Below are positions 16,593 to 26,536 of a DNA stretch of 64,000 bases, one piece after another. Under the pieces are notes generated by a model that did no database searches, was not told the origin of the DNA, and was given only the letters and a program-made list of their open reading frames with translations. The DNA lies in contig JAEEQH010000015.1 in NCBI GenBank assembly GCA_016285245.1, positions 1 to 64,000 on the forward strand. Reading direction: 5' to 3'. The stretch is from Prevotella sp. Its GTDB lineage: Bacteria; Bacteroidota; Bacteroidia; Bacteroidales; Bacteroidaceae. The stretch's first letter is position 1; each line of letters opens with the position of its first letter. The translations under genes were made by a program, and so were the position numbers.

Positions 16593-18350
16593 ATGAAAAC
16601 ACTCTCCAGAATCATGGCTGTGCTGGCTGGCATATTAATATATGTTAGCGCGCGTGCTGCTGTCGCCAACTACGACACGGACAGCACGTACCAGCGACTG
16701 CGCTCGGCCATGCACGAGTCGTTCAACAACGCCGATGAAGAGCGTTTCTTCGTTGACGTGAGGAACCTGGAGGACTACCTGCTGGAGAAGGGCGACATGC
16801 ACGGGTACTACACGCAGCGGTGTAACGAGATTGTGTTCCTGATGAACTCCCAGAACATTGTGGAGGCTTATAAGGGGGCACGCAAGCTGTCGCAGGAGCT
16901 GCAGGAGCGCAAGCTGCACGAGGAGATGTATATGGCCTACAACATGCTGGGGCACATCTACCGCTATTGCGGTAACAAGGAGGGTGCCAAGCGCAACTTC
17001 AGGCGGGTGATCAAGATGATGGAGGAGGCGGGCTACCGTGAGAGTATGCCGCCGATCTATATGAACATTGTCGGTGTGCTGGAGGAGGAAGAGCCCGAAA
17101 AGGCGCTGGCGCTGCTGGACACTGCGAGGGCCATTGCCGCCGAGGCATCGCCGGAGCGCGTCTTCGACATTGAGACGCGACGCACGCTGATCTATTACAA
17201 TATGGGCGAGACGGCGAAGTTCCTGCAGGGCTACAAAGCCTACAAGGAGGGCGAGGCACAGGGTCTGACGTCGGTGCACGGCCGTTCGGTGGAGGTATAC
17301 CACGAGGCGGCCATCGGCAACATCGACAGAGCCGTGGAGCTGGCCCGCGAGGAGCTGGACGAGGAGAGCTACGGCACCATCGCGAACATCTACAAGAACG
17401 CGGGACGATGGCAGGAGGCTTACGAGGCGCTGCAGAAGGAGCACCGGCAGAACGACTCCATAGCCAGCAGCGTGCTGACCAACAGCGTCGAGGGTTTCCG
17501 CGAGGAGCTGCACCTTTACGAGGTGGAGCAGACGGCGGCCCGTACACGCCTCATCACCCTGACCATCATCATCGTGCTATTGGCCCTGCTGGTGGCAGCA
17601 CTGGCTTACATCGTGTGGAGCCGTCGTCGCCATATGCGCGAGCTGACGGTGGCCTACGAGCATGCCCTGGAGTCGGACCGCATGAAGACGACATTCATCC
17701 AGAACATGAGCCACGAGGTAAGGACGCCCCTGAACATCATCTCGGGCTTCGCACAGGTCATTGCCGACCCCGACTTGACAGCCAGCCGCGAGGAGCGCAT
17801 GAACATTGCGAAGATGATGCTGACGAACACGCGCATTATCACGAAACAGATAGACGAGATGCTGGAGCTGGCGGTGAACGAGTCGAAAACCGCCGTGCGC
17901 ATGGAGGACGGCGTGGACATCGTCGACCTCCTGTCGAACCAGCTGCAGGAGAACCAGGGTCTGCTGAAACAGGGCGTTCGGCTGGTGTTCGACAACCAGC
18001 TGCCGAGTGGTTTCGTCATGACGACGAACAAGGAGATGATACGCCGGATGGTGAACATCCTGCTAGATAACGCCATCAAGTATACCGACGAGGGCACGAT
18101 CACCCTGCGTGCCGTCATCGAGGACGACAACAAACTGGTGCTCAGCGTCGAGGACACGGGCTGCGGCATCCCCACCGAGGAGGCGAACCACATCTTCGAG
18201 CGTTTCGTGAAGCTCGACACGTTCAAGGAGGGCTTGGGACTGGGCCTGCCGCTCTGCCGTATGCTGGCGAGTCGTCTGAACGGCTTCATAATCTTCGACC
18301 AGACGTATGCCGGCCCCGGTGCCCGCTTCGTGCTTACCCTGCCGTTGTAG
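16593..18350 (+). CDS. TPR-containing membrane sensor histidine kinase
   Basis: A 585-residue inner-membrane kinase. Signal peptide (1-22), periplasmic helical repeat region of TPR type (about 25-310, e.g. AYNMLGHIYRYCGNKEGAKRNFRRV), one transmembrane segment (about 318-342, LITLTIIIVLLALLVAALAYIVW), then HisKA and HATPase_c. H-box NMSHEVRTPL holds phosphoacceptor His374; N-box NILLDNAIKYT; G1 VEDTGCGIP; G2 GLGLGLPLC. All catalytic motifs are present, unlike several kinases of the later cluster. No response regulator is adjacent, so it is an orphan. Confidence 0.92.
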   Translation: MKTLSRIMAVLAGILIYVSARAAVANYDTDSTYQRLRSAMHESFNNADEERFFVDVRNLEDYLLEKGDMHGYYTQRCNEIVFLMNSQNIVEAYKGARKLSQELQERKLHEEMYMAYNMLGHIYRYCGNKEGAKRNFRRVIKMMEEAGYRESMPPIYMNIVGVLEEEEPEKALALLDTARAIAAEASPERVFDIETRRTLIYYNMGETAKFLQGYKAYKEGEAQGLTSVHGRSVEVYHEAAIGNIDRAVELAREELDEESYGTIANIYKNAGRWQEAYEALQKEHRQNDSIASSVLTNSVEGFREELHLYEVEQTAARTRLITLTIIIVLLALLVAALAYIVWSRRRHMRELTVAYEHALESDRMKTTFIQNMSHEVRTPLNIISGFAQVIADPDLTASREERMNIAKMMLTNTRIITKQIDEMLELAVNESKTAVRMEDGVDIVDLLSNQLQENQGLLKQGVRLVFDNQLPSGFVMTTNKEMIRRMVNILLDNAIKYTDEGTITLRAVIEDDNKLVLSVEDTGCGIPTEEANHIFERFVKLDTFKEGLGLGLPLCRMLASRLNGFIIFDQTYAGPGARFVLTLPL

Positions 18351-18363
18351 AGACCTACGTGTT

Positions 18364-19449
18364 TTATTCTTGGTGCAGCGTTGCGACGACATACTCCGAG
18401 CGGGTGCCGATACGTAGTTTGGCACCCCAGATGCCGAGGCCGCTGCTGACGTAATAGCGCGTTCGGCCACGCTCATGCTGGCCGAAGGCACACTCGTAGA
18501 CGCGCTCCGTAATCCAGGAGATGGGCCATACCTGCCCGTGGTGGGTATGACCGCTGAACTGGAAGTCCACCTGCTGGCGCTCGGCCTGTTCCAGGTGGTA
18601 AGGCTGGTGGTCCAGCAGAATGCAGTATTTCCTTCTGTCGGCCTTCTTCATCAGCACCCCCAGCGCTTCGCGGTGGCGGTTGGTGCGGTCGTCGCGGCCA
18701 ATGATGCAGACGTCGCCGACGGTGGCACTATCGTCCTGCAGCAGCCGTATGCCGGCGTCCTTGTAGAACTGTCGGGCACGCGGCTCACTGCTGTAGTACT
18801 CGTGGTTGCCGATGCAGGCATAGACGGGCGCCTTCAGCCGCAGGAACTCCTCGTGCATCCGCTGCTCCAGGACGGGCCGCATACTGCCGTCGATGATGTC
18901 GCCGGCAATGAGTATCGCGTCAGGCTGTTCAGCGTTGATCATGTCCACCCAGCGATGCAGCTCCTCGCGGCGGTTGTGGTAGCCAATGTGGAGGTCGCTC
19001 ACCATCACCAGTTTCAGGGGCTTCGCCAGCGGTTTACCCGTCGTCAGCTGCAGCTCCTCACGGTACTTGTGGCGATAGTGCAGGCTGCCATACAGCAGCA
19101 GCGCGGCCATAGCCACCGTGATGCCGCCCACCGTCCACCAGTTGTCATAGAATAAGGTACGCGGGAGCAGGCGCAGCAGCCGTCCGATGTCGAGCAGCAG
19201 GAACGTCATGAACAGGTAGAGCAGCACGATGAGACTCGTCGTGCCCACCTCGTAGACAGCCACCGCCAGTGGCATCGGCAGTCGGTCCGTGGTGCGCGAC
19301 AGTCCGGCAAACAACATCAGGAACGCTCCCGTCATCAGCGCCAGCACCGCCACCTTCCACAGCCAGCCCAGTGGCAGCAGGCACCACACGTGCCAGCCGA
19401 CATAGGCGAGTGCCGACAGGGGCAACAGCATCAGTATCAGTATCCACAT
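18364..19449 (-). CDS. Membrane-anchored metallophosphoesterase
   Basis: About 361 residues from the ATG at 19449. Four hydrophobic N-terminal segments (to about residue 125) are followed by a calcineurin-like phosphoesterase domain with metal-binding motifs SDLHIG, AGDIIDG, GNHEYY and FSGHTHHGQ. Related to YkuE/YpbG-type proteins that act at the membrane; UDP-2,3-diacylglucosamine hydrolase-like activity is possible but not shown. The -7 box (19458-19465) lies so close to this ATG that the mRNA would be almost leaderless, unless translation starts later. Convergent with the preceding kinase, with a 13-base gap. Confidence 0.85.
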   Translation of the reverse strand: MWILILMLLPLSALAYVGWHVWCLLPLGWLWKVAVLALMTGAFLMLFAGLSRTTDRLPMPLAVAVYEVGTTSLIVLLYLFMTFLLLDIGRLLRLLPRTLFYDNWWTVGGITVAMAALLLYGSLHYRHKYREELQLTTGKPLAKPLKLVMVSDLHIGYHNRREELHRWVDMINAEQPDAILIAGDIIDGSMRPVLEQRMHEEFLRLKAPVYACIGNHEYYSSEPRARQFYKDAGIRLLQDDSATVGDVCIIGRDDRTNRHREALGVLMKKADRRKYCILLDHQPYHLEQAERQQVDFQFSGHTHHGQVWPISWITERVYECAFGQHERGRTRYYVSSGLGIWGAKLRIGTRSEYVVATLHQE

Positions 19450-19457
19450 CGTGCGGG

Positions 19458-19465
19458 CAAAGGTA
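19458..19465 (-). promoter_or_regulatory. -7 box for the metallophosphoesterase
   Basis: TACCTTTG on the minus strand, with CTTG at about the -33 distance (19489-19486). Confidence 0.45.
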
Positions 19466-19570
19466 GGAATTATTTGTGAAAGCGCCAAGAATTCCCTCCA
19501 ATTATTTTGAAATCCCCGCAGAAAACACCTTCATGCAATGCACAAGGTTGCAAGGTTCTGCTTTAGCCGT

Positions 19571-19647
19571 GAAAAGGTGGTCTTTAGAAACGAAAAGGTG
19601 GTTTTTAGAAACGAAAAGATGGTCTTTAGCGCGCTAAAGACCATCTT
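19571..19647. repeat. 21-bp-unit array ending in a 32-bp perfect palindrome (copy 1)
   Basis: Three 21-base units starting GAAAAGRTGGTCTTTAG (19571-19591, 19592-19612, 19613-19633). The third runs into a perfect 32-base palindrome (19616-19647) centred on CTTTAGCGCGCTAAAG. A second member of the family lies at 55067-55160. It could terminate the minus-strand LRR gene that ends at 19702; no protein-coding evidence. Confidence 0.7.
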
Positions 19648-19701
19648 ATTAAGCATAAATATGCGTATAAACATACGGCACGAGCAAGCTCGGCTTTACA
19701 C

Positions 19702-22700
19702 TCACTTAATCACGACCTTTTTCCCATTGATAATGTAGAGGCCAGGCTTCGTGGGACGGTCGACACGCTGGCCGCGGAGGTTGTAGAGGCGGCCGTCGGC
19801 GGCGCGTCCTGTGGCCTCAACGTCGCGGATGCCGGTCAGGTCCTCCTCGAGGGGCACAAGCACCGCGTCATAGCCCTTTGGCAGCTCCACGTAGTAGCTC
19901 TTGTCGGCATCCTGCGGGTTGTCGTCAGTCGACTTGACGTACTTGTTCTGCTCCTTGACGTAGACATAGACGTCGTAGCCCTCCTGCGATGCCGAGCGCG
20001 GTGTGCCCGGGCCCTCGATGGGGTTGGCATCGATGGGTGTGCCGACGATGGTGGGCAGGCTGGTGGGCTCTTTCAGCAGGTAGCGGTCCTGCCACGTTGC
20101 TCCTTCAGTCGTGTATAGCATGACGAAGGTCTTTCCCAGCACGTCACTTACTTTGTACTTATGAATCTGGAAGCCGTCGAGGGTCATGATGATGCCTTCC
20201 AGTCCTGTGCCACGGAGACTGACGTTCGTGGGAAAGTTCTCGGAAGTGTAGTTGTCGATGATGTTCTTCGGACGATAGATGACGCGCAGTTGTGTGACAT
20301 TGGTGAGGGCAAGCTCGGGCGACCACGACACCTTCGGCACGAAGTCTGAGAACTGGTCCTTCGGCACGTAGATCTCTGCCGTGGGCTTCTCGCCGAAGCA
20401 GCAGGTGCCGAGCGTGATGTTGGCCTGATAGCCATTGGAGGCGGGGCCTTCGATGATGACTCTCGCTGCGCCCTTCGTGTCGGCAAAGGCATAGGTGCCG
20501 ATCTCCACCTCGCCCTTGTCGGCCTGTGTCAGCTCAATGTCGCCACTGAACTGTGCGTTGCGGAAGGCGGACTTGCCGACCTTCTTCACGGTGCCGAGCT
20601 TGAAGGTGCCGATGGTTCCGTCCCCAGAGAATGCCTGGTCGGCAATCTCGGTGATTGCGAACTGGCGGCCCCACTCGTCCTCGCGCGGCGTCGAGCAGTC
20701 GACGTCGAACCGCGAGGTGTCCCTCCGGCGTCCCGTCCAGATGACCTCGCCGCTGTTGGTGCTCTCGTCCCACGACTTCACGTCGAAATGCTCGTCGGTG
20801 CCGCTGGCGGCTCTCACGTAGAAGTCGTAGGCGCCCTCGGTTATGCTTTCCTTGTCGAACAGGGCATTCTTGCCGCCCCACTGCTCGGTAGCCTTATAGG
20901 TGTCGACCGAAGCCTTGGGGACGCGCAGCCATGCCACCGACTTGACGGGGATGCCAAGGGTCAGTCCCGACGACGTCTCGCCAAAGGCATACTTCGAGAT
21001 GGTCGGCGGCGTAGGAGCGTTCACGTAGATGTTCACCAGCCGCTCGCAGTCCTTGAAGGCATACTCGCTGATCTCCGTCACCGTCGACGGGAGGAGCAGG
21101 TCGTGCAGGCTCTGGTTGCCGGCAAAGGCTGCTGCACCAATCTTCTTGAGTCCGTAGGGGGCTGAGAACTTCGTCAGTCCGCTGCCTGAGAACGTACGCA
21201 GGCCAACGGTGTTCACGCCCAGCGGCCAGCGGATGGTCTTGAGTGACGTACAGCCCTGGAAGCAGGCATCGCCAATGGCCGTCATCTTCACGGGCAGGTT
21301 CACCGTCTGCAGGGCGCTGCAGTTGCAGAAGGCGGCCTCGCCGATGGTCTGCACCTTCGGCAGGTCGATGGCCGTCATCTCATCACGATCAGCGAAGGCA
21401 CGTGCGCCGACTTTTAGGATGCTGGGAGCTGTCATCTTACGGGGGAGGCCCCTGTATGCGAAGGCATCATCGCCAATTTCTGTGACGGTATAGGTATTGC
21501 CAGCAATATCCCGCACGGTGGTAGGTAAGGTGTAATCAAGATCGCTAGTCCCGCCAAAACAGGATAACTTGGCTGTGGTCGACGACGTCACAGTGTAGTA
21601 CCCAATGTCCTCCAAGATGTCATAGCCCCTGCCAGTGATCAATTCAAACTGTTTCCAATAGTCGGCTTTCTTGTAGGCATCAACCAGTCCTGAGTAGACA
21701 TACAGGCCGGCGTCATTCGCTCTAGAGTTGGCAAAGGTCGATTCATTGGCCGTCGGCACAGACTTCGTATTACAGGAGACGAGAAACAGCGCCGTACAGC
21801 CCTTGAAGGCATCGGTCATAGCCCAATTGGTGACGCTGCTGGGGATGCTCACAATCTCCAGCGCTGCGCTGCCCTCGAAGATGCCCTGATTGATCATTGT
21901 CACACCATAGGGGATGTACACCTTCTTCCGACTCGTGGCGGCAAAGGCACCGGCGCTGATGTTCTTCACCGTTGCCACCCAGCCGTCCTTCGTGTTGGCG
22001 GGGGGACAGAGGAGGAGTTGGGTCATCTTTTTATTGTAAAGCCATCCGTTATGCGACACAAAATGGGTATTGTCACCGTCAACCTGAATAGCCGACAGAA
22101 GCAACGCTCCACGAAAGGCGTAGGTCCCAATGGCTGTGGTATTGGCGGGAATGGTGATGGTCTGCAGCGAGACGCAGTCCTTGAACGCATACTCGCCAAT
22201 CGTGGCTACCGACTTCAACGCAACAGTAGATAATAAGGAACAACCGGAAAAGACTTCATGGCCCAAAGTGCCCGCACTTTCAATGGATGCTATCATAAGA
22301 CTGGGCAACTGGAAAGCGCCTGAACCTATCTCCGTGATACTCTTGCCCTGAACAGTCAACTGGATGACGTTGGCATTAGTGCCATTGTTCTGGGAGGCGT
22401 ACTGGCCAATCTTCGTCACCGTATATTTGCTGCCCTGCCCATTGTCTATCGTCACCTGGTCGGGAATGGTCCACATATTAATGGCTGTGGGGTCCATGAT
22501 ATCGTAGTATCGGCCCACTACCGTAGCCTTTTTGTTGGTGTAGTCCGTCACAATACAGTAACATCCATTCGAGATGAAATCGTAGGGCAGGTTCGATGGC
22601 GTCACCGTACGGCTACCGCTAAAGACGGAACTGTTACGGTACGAGTTCGAGTTAGCGGCATACGGGACATAGACGGTATAGTTCAACGTCATTCCTAGAA

Positions 22701-23142
22701 ATGCGGGGGAGCCGCTGGGAGCTGTCTCACCGGCACAATAGACCTCCTTGAGCTTAGGACAGTCGCCGAAAGCATTCTGACCAATAGAACTCACCGAACT
22801 TGGAATGAAAATTTTCTCCAGTTTTTCGCTGACAGCGAAAGCTTGCGCAGAAATCTCACTTACGCCGTACACAATGCGTACGCTCTTCAACGATGGGTTC
22901 CCACCAAGGCCCGACACCGAAGATACGCGCTGGGCTCCCCTCGGCATACTGGAATGGCTGACGTATGCAGGAATAACCAGAGAGGTAATACTGTTTTTCT
23001 GCACCTCTGTACTATAACCAATAACCGTCAGATAAGGAGAATCCCACTTGTACCTCAGGTTACCTGAGTTAAACTCTGTCGCAGCCCATGTCGCCATACT
23101 ACATAGCATGGCACATAATGAAAGTAGTAATCGTTTTTTCAT
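19702..23142 (-). CDS. BspA-like leucine-rich-repeat secreted protein
   Basis: A 1146-residue exported protein. Signal peptide KKRLLLSLCAMLCSMATWA, then many BspA/Treponema-type LRR_5 repeats (for example AFKDCVSLQTITIPANTTAIGTYAF-like units) over about residues 60-760 and again about 850-900, with SLKSVR/IGEYAF spacing. The C-terminal tail (LYNLRGQRVDRPTKPGLYIINGKKVVIK in pieces) matches a C-terminal sorting-type tail also seen in the protein at 48594. BspA-like proteins bind host or matrix components; that role is inferred. No anchoring motif other than the tail. Confidence 0.88.
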   Translation of the reverse strand: MKKRLLLSLCAMLCSMATWAATEFNSGNLRYKWDSPYLTVIGYSTEVQKNSITSLVIPAYVSHSSMPRGAQRVSSVSGLGGNPSLKSVRIVYGVSEISAQAFAVSEKLEKIFIPSSVSSIGQNAFGDCPKLKEVYCAGETAPSGSPAFLGMTLNYTVYVPYAANSNSYRNSSVFSGSRTVTPSNLPYDFISNGCYCIVTDYTNKKATVVGRYYDIMDPTAINMWTIPDQVTIDNGQGSKYTVTKIGQYASQNNGTNANVIQLTVQGKSITEIGSGAFQLPSLMIASIESAGTLGHEVFSGCSLLSTVALKSVATIGEYAFKDCVSLQTITIPANTTAIGTYAFRGALLLSAIQVDGDNTHFVSHNGWLYNKKMTQLLLCPPANTKDGWVATVKNISAGAFAATSRKKVYIPYGVTMINQGIFEGSAALEIVSIPSSVTNWAMTDAFKGCTALFLVSCNTKSVPTANESTFANSRANDAGLYVYSGLVDAYKKADYWKQFELITGRGYDILEDIGYYTVTSSTTAKLSCFGGTSDLDYTLPTTVRDIAGNTYTVTEIGDDAFAYRGLPRKMTAPSILKVGARAFADRDEMTAIDLPKVQTIGEAAFCNCSALQTVNLPVKMTAIGDACFQGCTSLKTIRWPLGVNTVGLRTFSGSGLTKFSAPYGLKKIGAAAFAGNQSLHDLLLPSTVTEISEYAFKDCERLVNIYVNAPTPPTISKYAFGETSSGLTLGIPVKSVAWLRVPKASVDTYKATEQWGGKNALFDKESITEGAYDFYVRAASGTDEHFDVKSWDESTNSGEVIWTGRRRDTSRFDVDCSTPREDEWGRQFAITEIADQAFSGDGTIGTFKLGTVKKVGKSAFRNAQFSGDIELTQADKGEVEIGTYAFADTKGAARVIIEGPASNGYQANITLGTCCFGEKPTAEIYVPKDQFSDFVPKVSWSPELALTNVTQLRVIYRPKNIIDNYTSENFPTNVSLRGTGLEGIIMTLDGFQIHKYKVSDVLGKTFVMLYTTEGATWQDRYLLKEPTSLPTIVGTPIDANPIEGPGTPRSASQEGYDVYVYVKEQNKYVKSTDDNPQDADKSYYVELPKGYDAVLVPLEEDLTGIRDVEATGRAADGRLYNLRGQRVDRPTKPGLYIINGKKVVIK

Positions 23143-23371
23143 AATGGTTATGTTTTATAGGTTAATAAATTCCTTGGTATATTTGCCTGCAAAGATAGTC
23201 AATATTCTGCAAACAAAGGTTTATATCGCCTTAAAAGATGTTAACTTCGAACAAAATAATTGCGCAAAAAGTCTAAAGAAGAGCAACACGAGGTTCAACG
23301 CGGCTTCATAGAAAAGAGGTGGAGCCTGAATGGTTCCACCTCTTTGATTATCGTACACAAAGGGGTTGCGT
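23143..23371. promoter_or_regulatory. Upstream region of the LRR gene with a -7 box
   Basis: TATCTTTG on the minus strand at 23190-23197; CAAA (TTTG) candidates lie at 23210 and 23214 but at shorter than ideal spacing. The rest holds nothing coding apart from the terminator at 23313-23345. Confidence 0.4.
23313..23345 (-). terminator. Rho-independent terminator after GH31
   Basis: Stem AAAGAGGTGGA/TCCACCTCTTT around an 11-base loop, followed on the minus strand by TTCTATG. Sits just past the GH31 stop. Confidence 0.65.
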
Positions 23372-26300
23372 CTACAGCTTCACGCTGACGGCCTTGCCGT
23401 TGTACTGCACCATCGTGCCCTCGGGGTTGTCGAGGTTCAGGGGCTTCGGCGCGTCGGGGGTGACGAGGACAATGTTGAAGCGGCGGGCCTTGAGCATACC
23501 CGGGAACTGTCCCTTGCGGGCCGAGAAGGTGACGGTGCGGGCGGCATCGTTGTAGGCGATGTCGATGGTGGCGTAGCGGCCCTGCTCGTAGTTGTAGTTC
23601 GTGCCCTCGTCCTCGTAGAGCTGGAACGTGCCGTCCTGTCCGGCATAGACGTAGAGGTTGATGAGCTCAGGCGCCTTCTCGTCGCTCCACTGCATCGCGG
23701 GACCGAAGGGGATGATGGCACCCTCGCGGACGAAGACGGGGATGCGCTCGTAGGGGGCGTCAACGACGAGCCTGCGGCCCGTCAATTGAGAATTGACAAT
23801 TGATGATTGAGAATTATTTGCTGCCGCCGTTGATTCTCCTTTTTCAATGATTAATTGTCCATTGTAAAGGTCGTACCAGCCGGTCTGCTTGGGGAAGTAG
23901 ACGGCGCGGTTGCGGGCTTTGTAGTAGCCCACGGGACAGGCCATGAGGGCGGGACCGAACATCCACTGGTTGCCGATGTTCTCCACCTCGCGGTCGCCGT
24001 TAAAGTCCATCACCAGGGCGCGCATCAGGGTGTAGTCGTTGAAGTGTGCCCAGCCGGCGAGACTGTAGATGTAGGGCATGAGCTGGTAGCGCAGACGGTC
24101 GTAGTAGACGAACGACTGATAGGCGGGATGGTCCTCGGGGGCGATGTTCCAAATCTCGCGCAGCGGCCACTGGCCGTGACTGCGGAACAGGGGTATGAAG
24201 GCGCCGAACTGGTTCCAGCGCGTCTGCAGCTCGCGCCACTCCTTCAGGTCCTCGTTCTCCACCTTCGTGCGGTCGTAGAGCTGCTGTGCCTGCACGTAGC
24301 GGTTCTCCACGCTGAAGCCGCCCTGGTCCATGCCCCAGAAGGGCAGTCCGGAGATACAGTAGTTCAGTCCGGCGGTCATCTGTGCGCGCATATCCTCCCA
24401 GCGGGTGCCGATGTCGCCGCTCCACGTCGCCGTGGAGTAGCGCTGCAAGCCGGCGAAGCCGCTGCGAGTAAGCAGGAACACGCGAGGCTCGCTTACATTC
24501 TTCGATTTCTTAATTTTTGCATTCTTCCAAGTGTCGCGCTGGCCGTTGTAGATGGCGTCGGCATTGACCAGCGAGTAGGCGTTGAAGTACTCCGTCGACG
24601 TGCCGAGGGCCGTGGGGCCGCAGAGTGCCTTGCGGTACCACATCGGCGTGCAGTCGCGGACATTGGGCTCCGAGGCGTCCATCCACCAGGCATCAATTAA
24701 TGTACTATTTGACAATGTACTATTTGACAATTTAGCGAGGCCGGTGTAGAGTTTCTCGTCCATCTGTCGCCAGAACACCTTGCGGGCTTCGGGGTCGTAG
24801 GCATCATAAAAGCCGTTCTTGTAGCCCGGGCCCACCCAGTCGTGGATGTCGTCCGTGGGCGACTGGTTGTACATCCAACCACGGTCGTTAAGCTCCTTGT
24901 AGTTGTCGGTGTTCACGTAGAACTTCGGCCATACCGAGATCATGAAGCGGCCGTTCATCTGGTGGACGCTGTCGAGCATCGCCTGCGGATTGGGGTAGCG
25001 CGAAGCCTCGAACTCGTGGCTGCCCCACTGGTCCTCGGGCCAGTAGTTCCAGTCCTGCACGATGTTGTCGATGGGTATCTGTCGGCGACGGAACTCCGCC
25101 AGCGTCGAGACGATCTCGTCCTGCGTCTTGTAACGCTCACGGCTCTGCCAGAAGCCCAGCGCCCACTTCGGGTAGAGCGAGGCACGGCCCGTCAGCGTGC
25201 GGTAGCCGGAGATGACCTGGTCGAGGTTCTTGCCGGCAATGAAGTAGTAGTCCATGTCCTGAGCCATCTCGCACCAGATGCTGAGGTTCTCGCGGGGGTG
25301 GTCGCCGGGCCACTTAGCCACGCGCAGGCCACAGTACGACTCGCCGCCGTCGGGCTGCCACTCTATGCGCAGGTGGTGACGGGCACCCTTCGCCAGCTTC
25401 ACGCTGAACTTATAGGTGTTGGGGTTCCACGCCGTGCGCCAGCGCTCGGCCACCACCTCATCGCCGTCGATGTACACCTTGATGTAACCGGCATAGTAGA
25501 GGATGAACTGGAAGTCCTCCTTCTCGCGGGGCATGATCTTCAGCTTCGAATCAGCCGGCGGGAGCACGACAGGATCGGTCTCGAAGTAGCCCTCGTAGAC
25601 CACGTTGGCGCCAGCAAGGTTGAAGCCCTTGGGCAGGTTCTTGATACCGCCGTTGTCGGTCTTCAGGGCAATCTCCGACTTCGCAGGCGTACCATACTCA
25701 TAATAGATGGAGTCCTCGTCGCGCACCAGCGTCTTTCCCTGGGCGTCGGTATAGGTGCCCGTCAGGTGGCCGGGCCGTCCGTGCTTGTCGTAGAGCTTGA
25801 AGGCACGATTCAGCTGCTGGTAGTCCTCGGGATTGCCGAAGCGGCAGTAGCTATAGGCGTCCCAGAGGATGCCGTAGTTGTGGGTGGAGAGGACGAAGGG
25901 TACCGACACCTTTGTGTTGTACTGGAAGAGGTCCTCGTTCTTGCCGCGCATATTGAACTCCTCCGACTGGTGCTGGCCCAGACCGTAGAACGACTCAAAG
26001 ACCGAGGGGCCCATGAACTTCAGCCGCCACGTCAGGCCGTGCTTCTGCTCCTCCGTGGGCTGCACGCCGCCCTTAATGCCGAGCTCGCGCTCAGGCACGG
26101 TGTAGTCCCAGAACTGCTTGCAGTCCTCCTGCTGCAGGGGGGTGCCCTCGCCGTCGAAGAACTCCACGCGGCCGTCGCTGGCGTCAACCTTGGCCTGCAC
26201 GTTCTTGGCCTTGACGGTGACGAAGTGCCACAATCGGCCGACGCTGAACGGTTTCTTTTCTTCCACAATGGAAAAGCTGCCTTTGGCGGGAGCCTTCTGC

Positions 26301-26521
26301 GGCACAATCATCAGGCTCTGCGGCTTCTGCGGCAGGGCGTCCTTCGACGTGGCGCGCACGCGGATGATGTTGTCGTTGACGACCTCCAGCTGTACCACCT
26401 TCACCTGTCCGCTGTCGGGACAGATGGTCACGATGTTGCCGTTGGTCTTCACGTCGGCGGCCGTAGCCGTCGTCATTGCGGCCGCAGCCGCCAAGGTCAG
26501 TAGTGTTCGTAAGGTTTTCAT
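23372..26521 (-). CDS. GH31 alpha-xylosidase/alpha-glucosidase with PA14 insert
   Basis: A 1049-residue exported glycoside hydrolase. Signal peptide to about residue 22; N-terminal beta-sandwich (about 25-220, GLGQHQSEEFNMRG); a PA14-like insert (about 220-400, YYAGYIKVYIDGDEV); the GH31 barrel (about 420-800) with nucleophile Asp615 in WWMDASEPN and acid/base Asp703 in WSGDIGTRWE; C-terminal DUF5110-type beta domains. PA14-bearing GH31 enzymes of Bacteroidota are mostly alpha-xylosidases acting on xyloglucan oligosaccharides, which I favour. Inserts of TGACAATT-type repeats appear at 24694-24733 and 23781-23816, both in frame; the first lies just before the nucleophile loop. Not in a typical polysaccharide utilisation locus here. 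Confidence 0.9.
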   Translation of the reverse strand: MKTLRTLLTLAAAAAMTTATAADVKTNGNIVTICPDSGQVKVVQLEVVNDNIIRVRATSKDALPQKPQSLMIVPQKAPAKGSFSIVEEKKPFSVGRLWHFVTVKAKNVQAKVDASDGRVEFFDGEGTPLQQEDCKQFWDYTVPERELGIKGGVQPTEEQKHGLTWRLKFMGPSVFESFYGLGQHQSEEFNMRGKNEDLFQYNTKVSVPFVLSTHNYGILWDAYSYCRFGNPEDYQQLNRAFKLYDKHGRPGHLTGTYTDAQGKTLVRDEDSIYYEYGTPAKSEIALKTDNGGIKNLPKGFNLAGANVVYEGYFETDPVVLPPADSKLKIMPREKEDFQFILYYAGYIKVYIDGDEVVAERWRTAWNPNTYKFSVKLAKGARHHLRIEWQPDGGESYCGLRVAKWPGDHPRENLSIWCEMAQDMDYYFIAGKNLDQVISGYRTLTGRASLYPKWALGFWQSRERYKTQDEIVSTLAEFRRRQIPIDNIVQDWNYWPEDQWGSHEFEASRYPNPQAMLDSVHQMNGRFMISVWPKFYVNTDNYKELNDRGWMYNQSPTDDIHDWVGPGYKNGFYDAYDPEARKVFWRQMDEKLYTGLAKLSNSTLSNSTLIDAWWMDASEPNVRDCTPMWYRKALCGPTALGTSTEYFNAYSLVNADAIYNGQRDTWKNAKIKKSKNVSEPRVFLLTRSGFAGLQRYSTATWSGDIGTRWEDMRAQMTAGLNYCISGLPFWGMDQGGFSVENRYVQAQQLYDRTKVENEDLKEWRELQTRWNQFGAFIPLFRSHGQWPLREIWNIAPEDHPAYQSFVYYDRLRYQLMPYIYSLAGWAHFNDYTLMRALVMDFNGDREVENIGNQWMFGPALMACPVGYYKARNRAVYFPKQTGWYDLYNGQLIIEKGESTAAANNSQSSIVNSQLTGRRLVVDAPYERIPVFVREGAIIPFGPAMQWSDEKAPELINLYVYAGQDGTFQLYEDEGTNYNYEQGRYATIDIAYNDAARTVTFSARKGQFPGMLKARRFNIVLVTPDAPKPLNLDNPEGTMVQYNGKAVSVKL

Positions 26522-26536
26522 ATTTTATTGGTAATA

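Noticed and set aside
19538..19738. 66-residue plus-strand frame over the 21-bp array
   Set aside because: Its repeated EKVVFRN-like peptide simply reflects the 21-base tandem repeat and palindrome; coding is not supported.
24842..26503. 553-residue plus-strand open frame inside GH31
   Set aside because: Shadow of the GH31 gene; no motif, no promoter, low-complexity Val/Leu/His composition.
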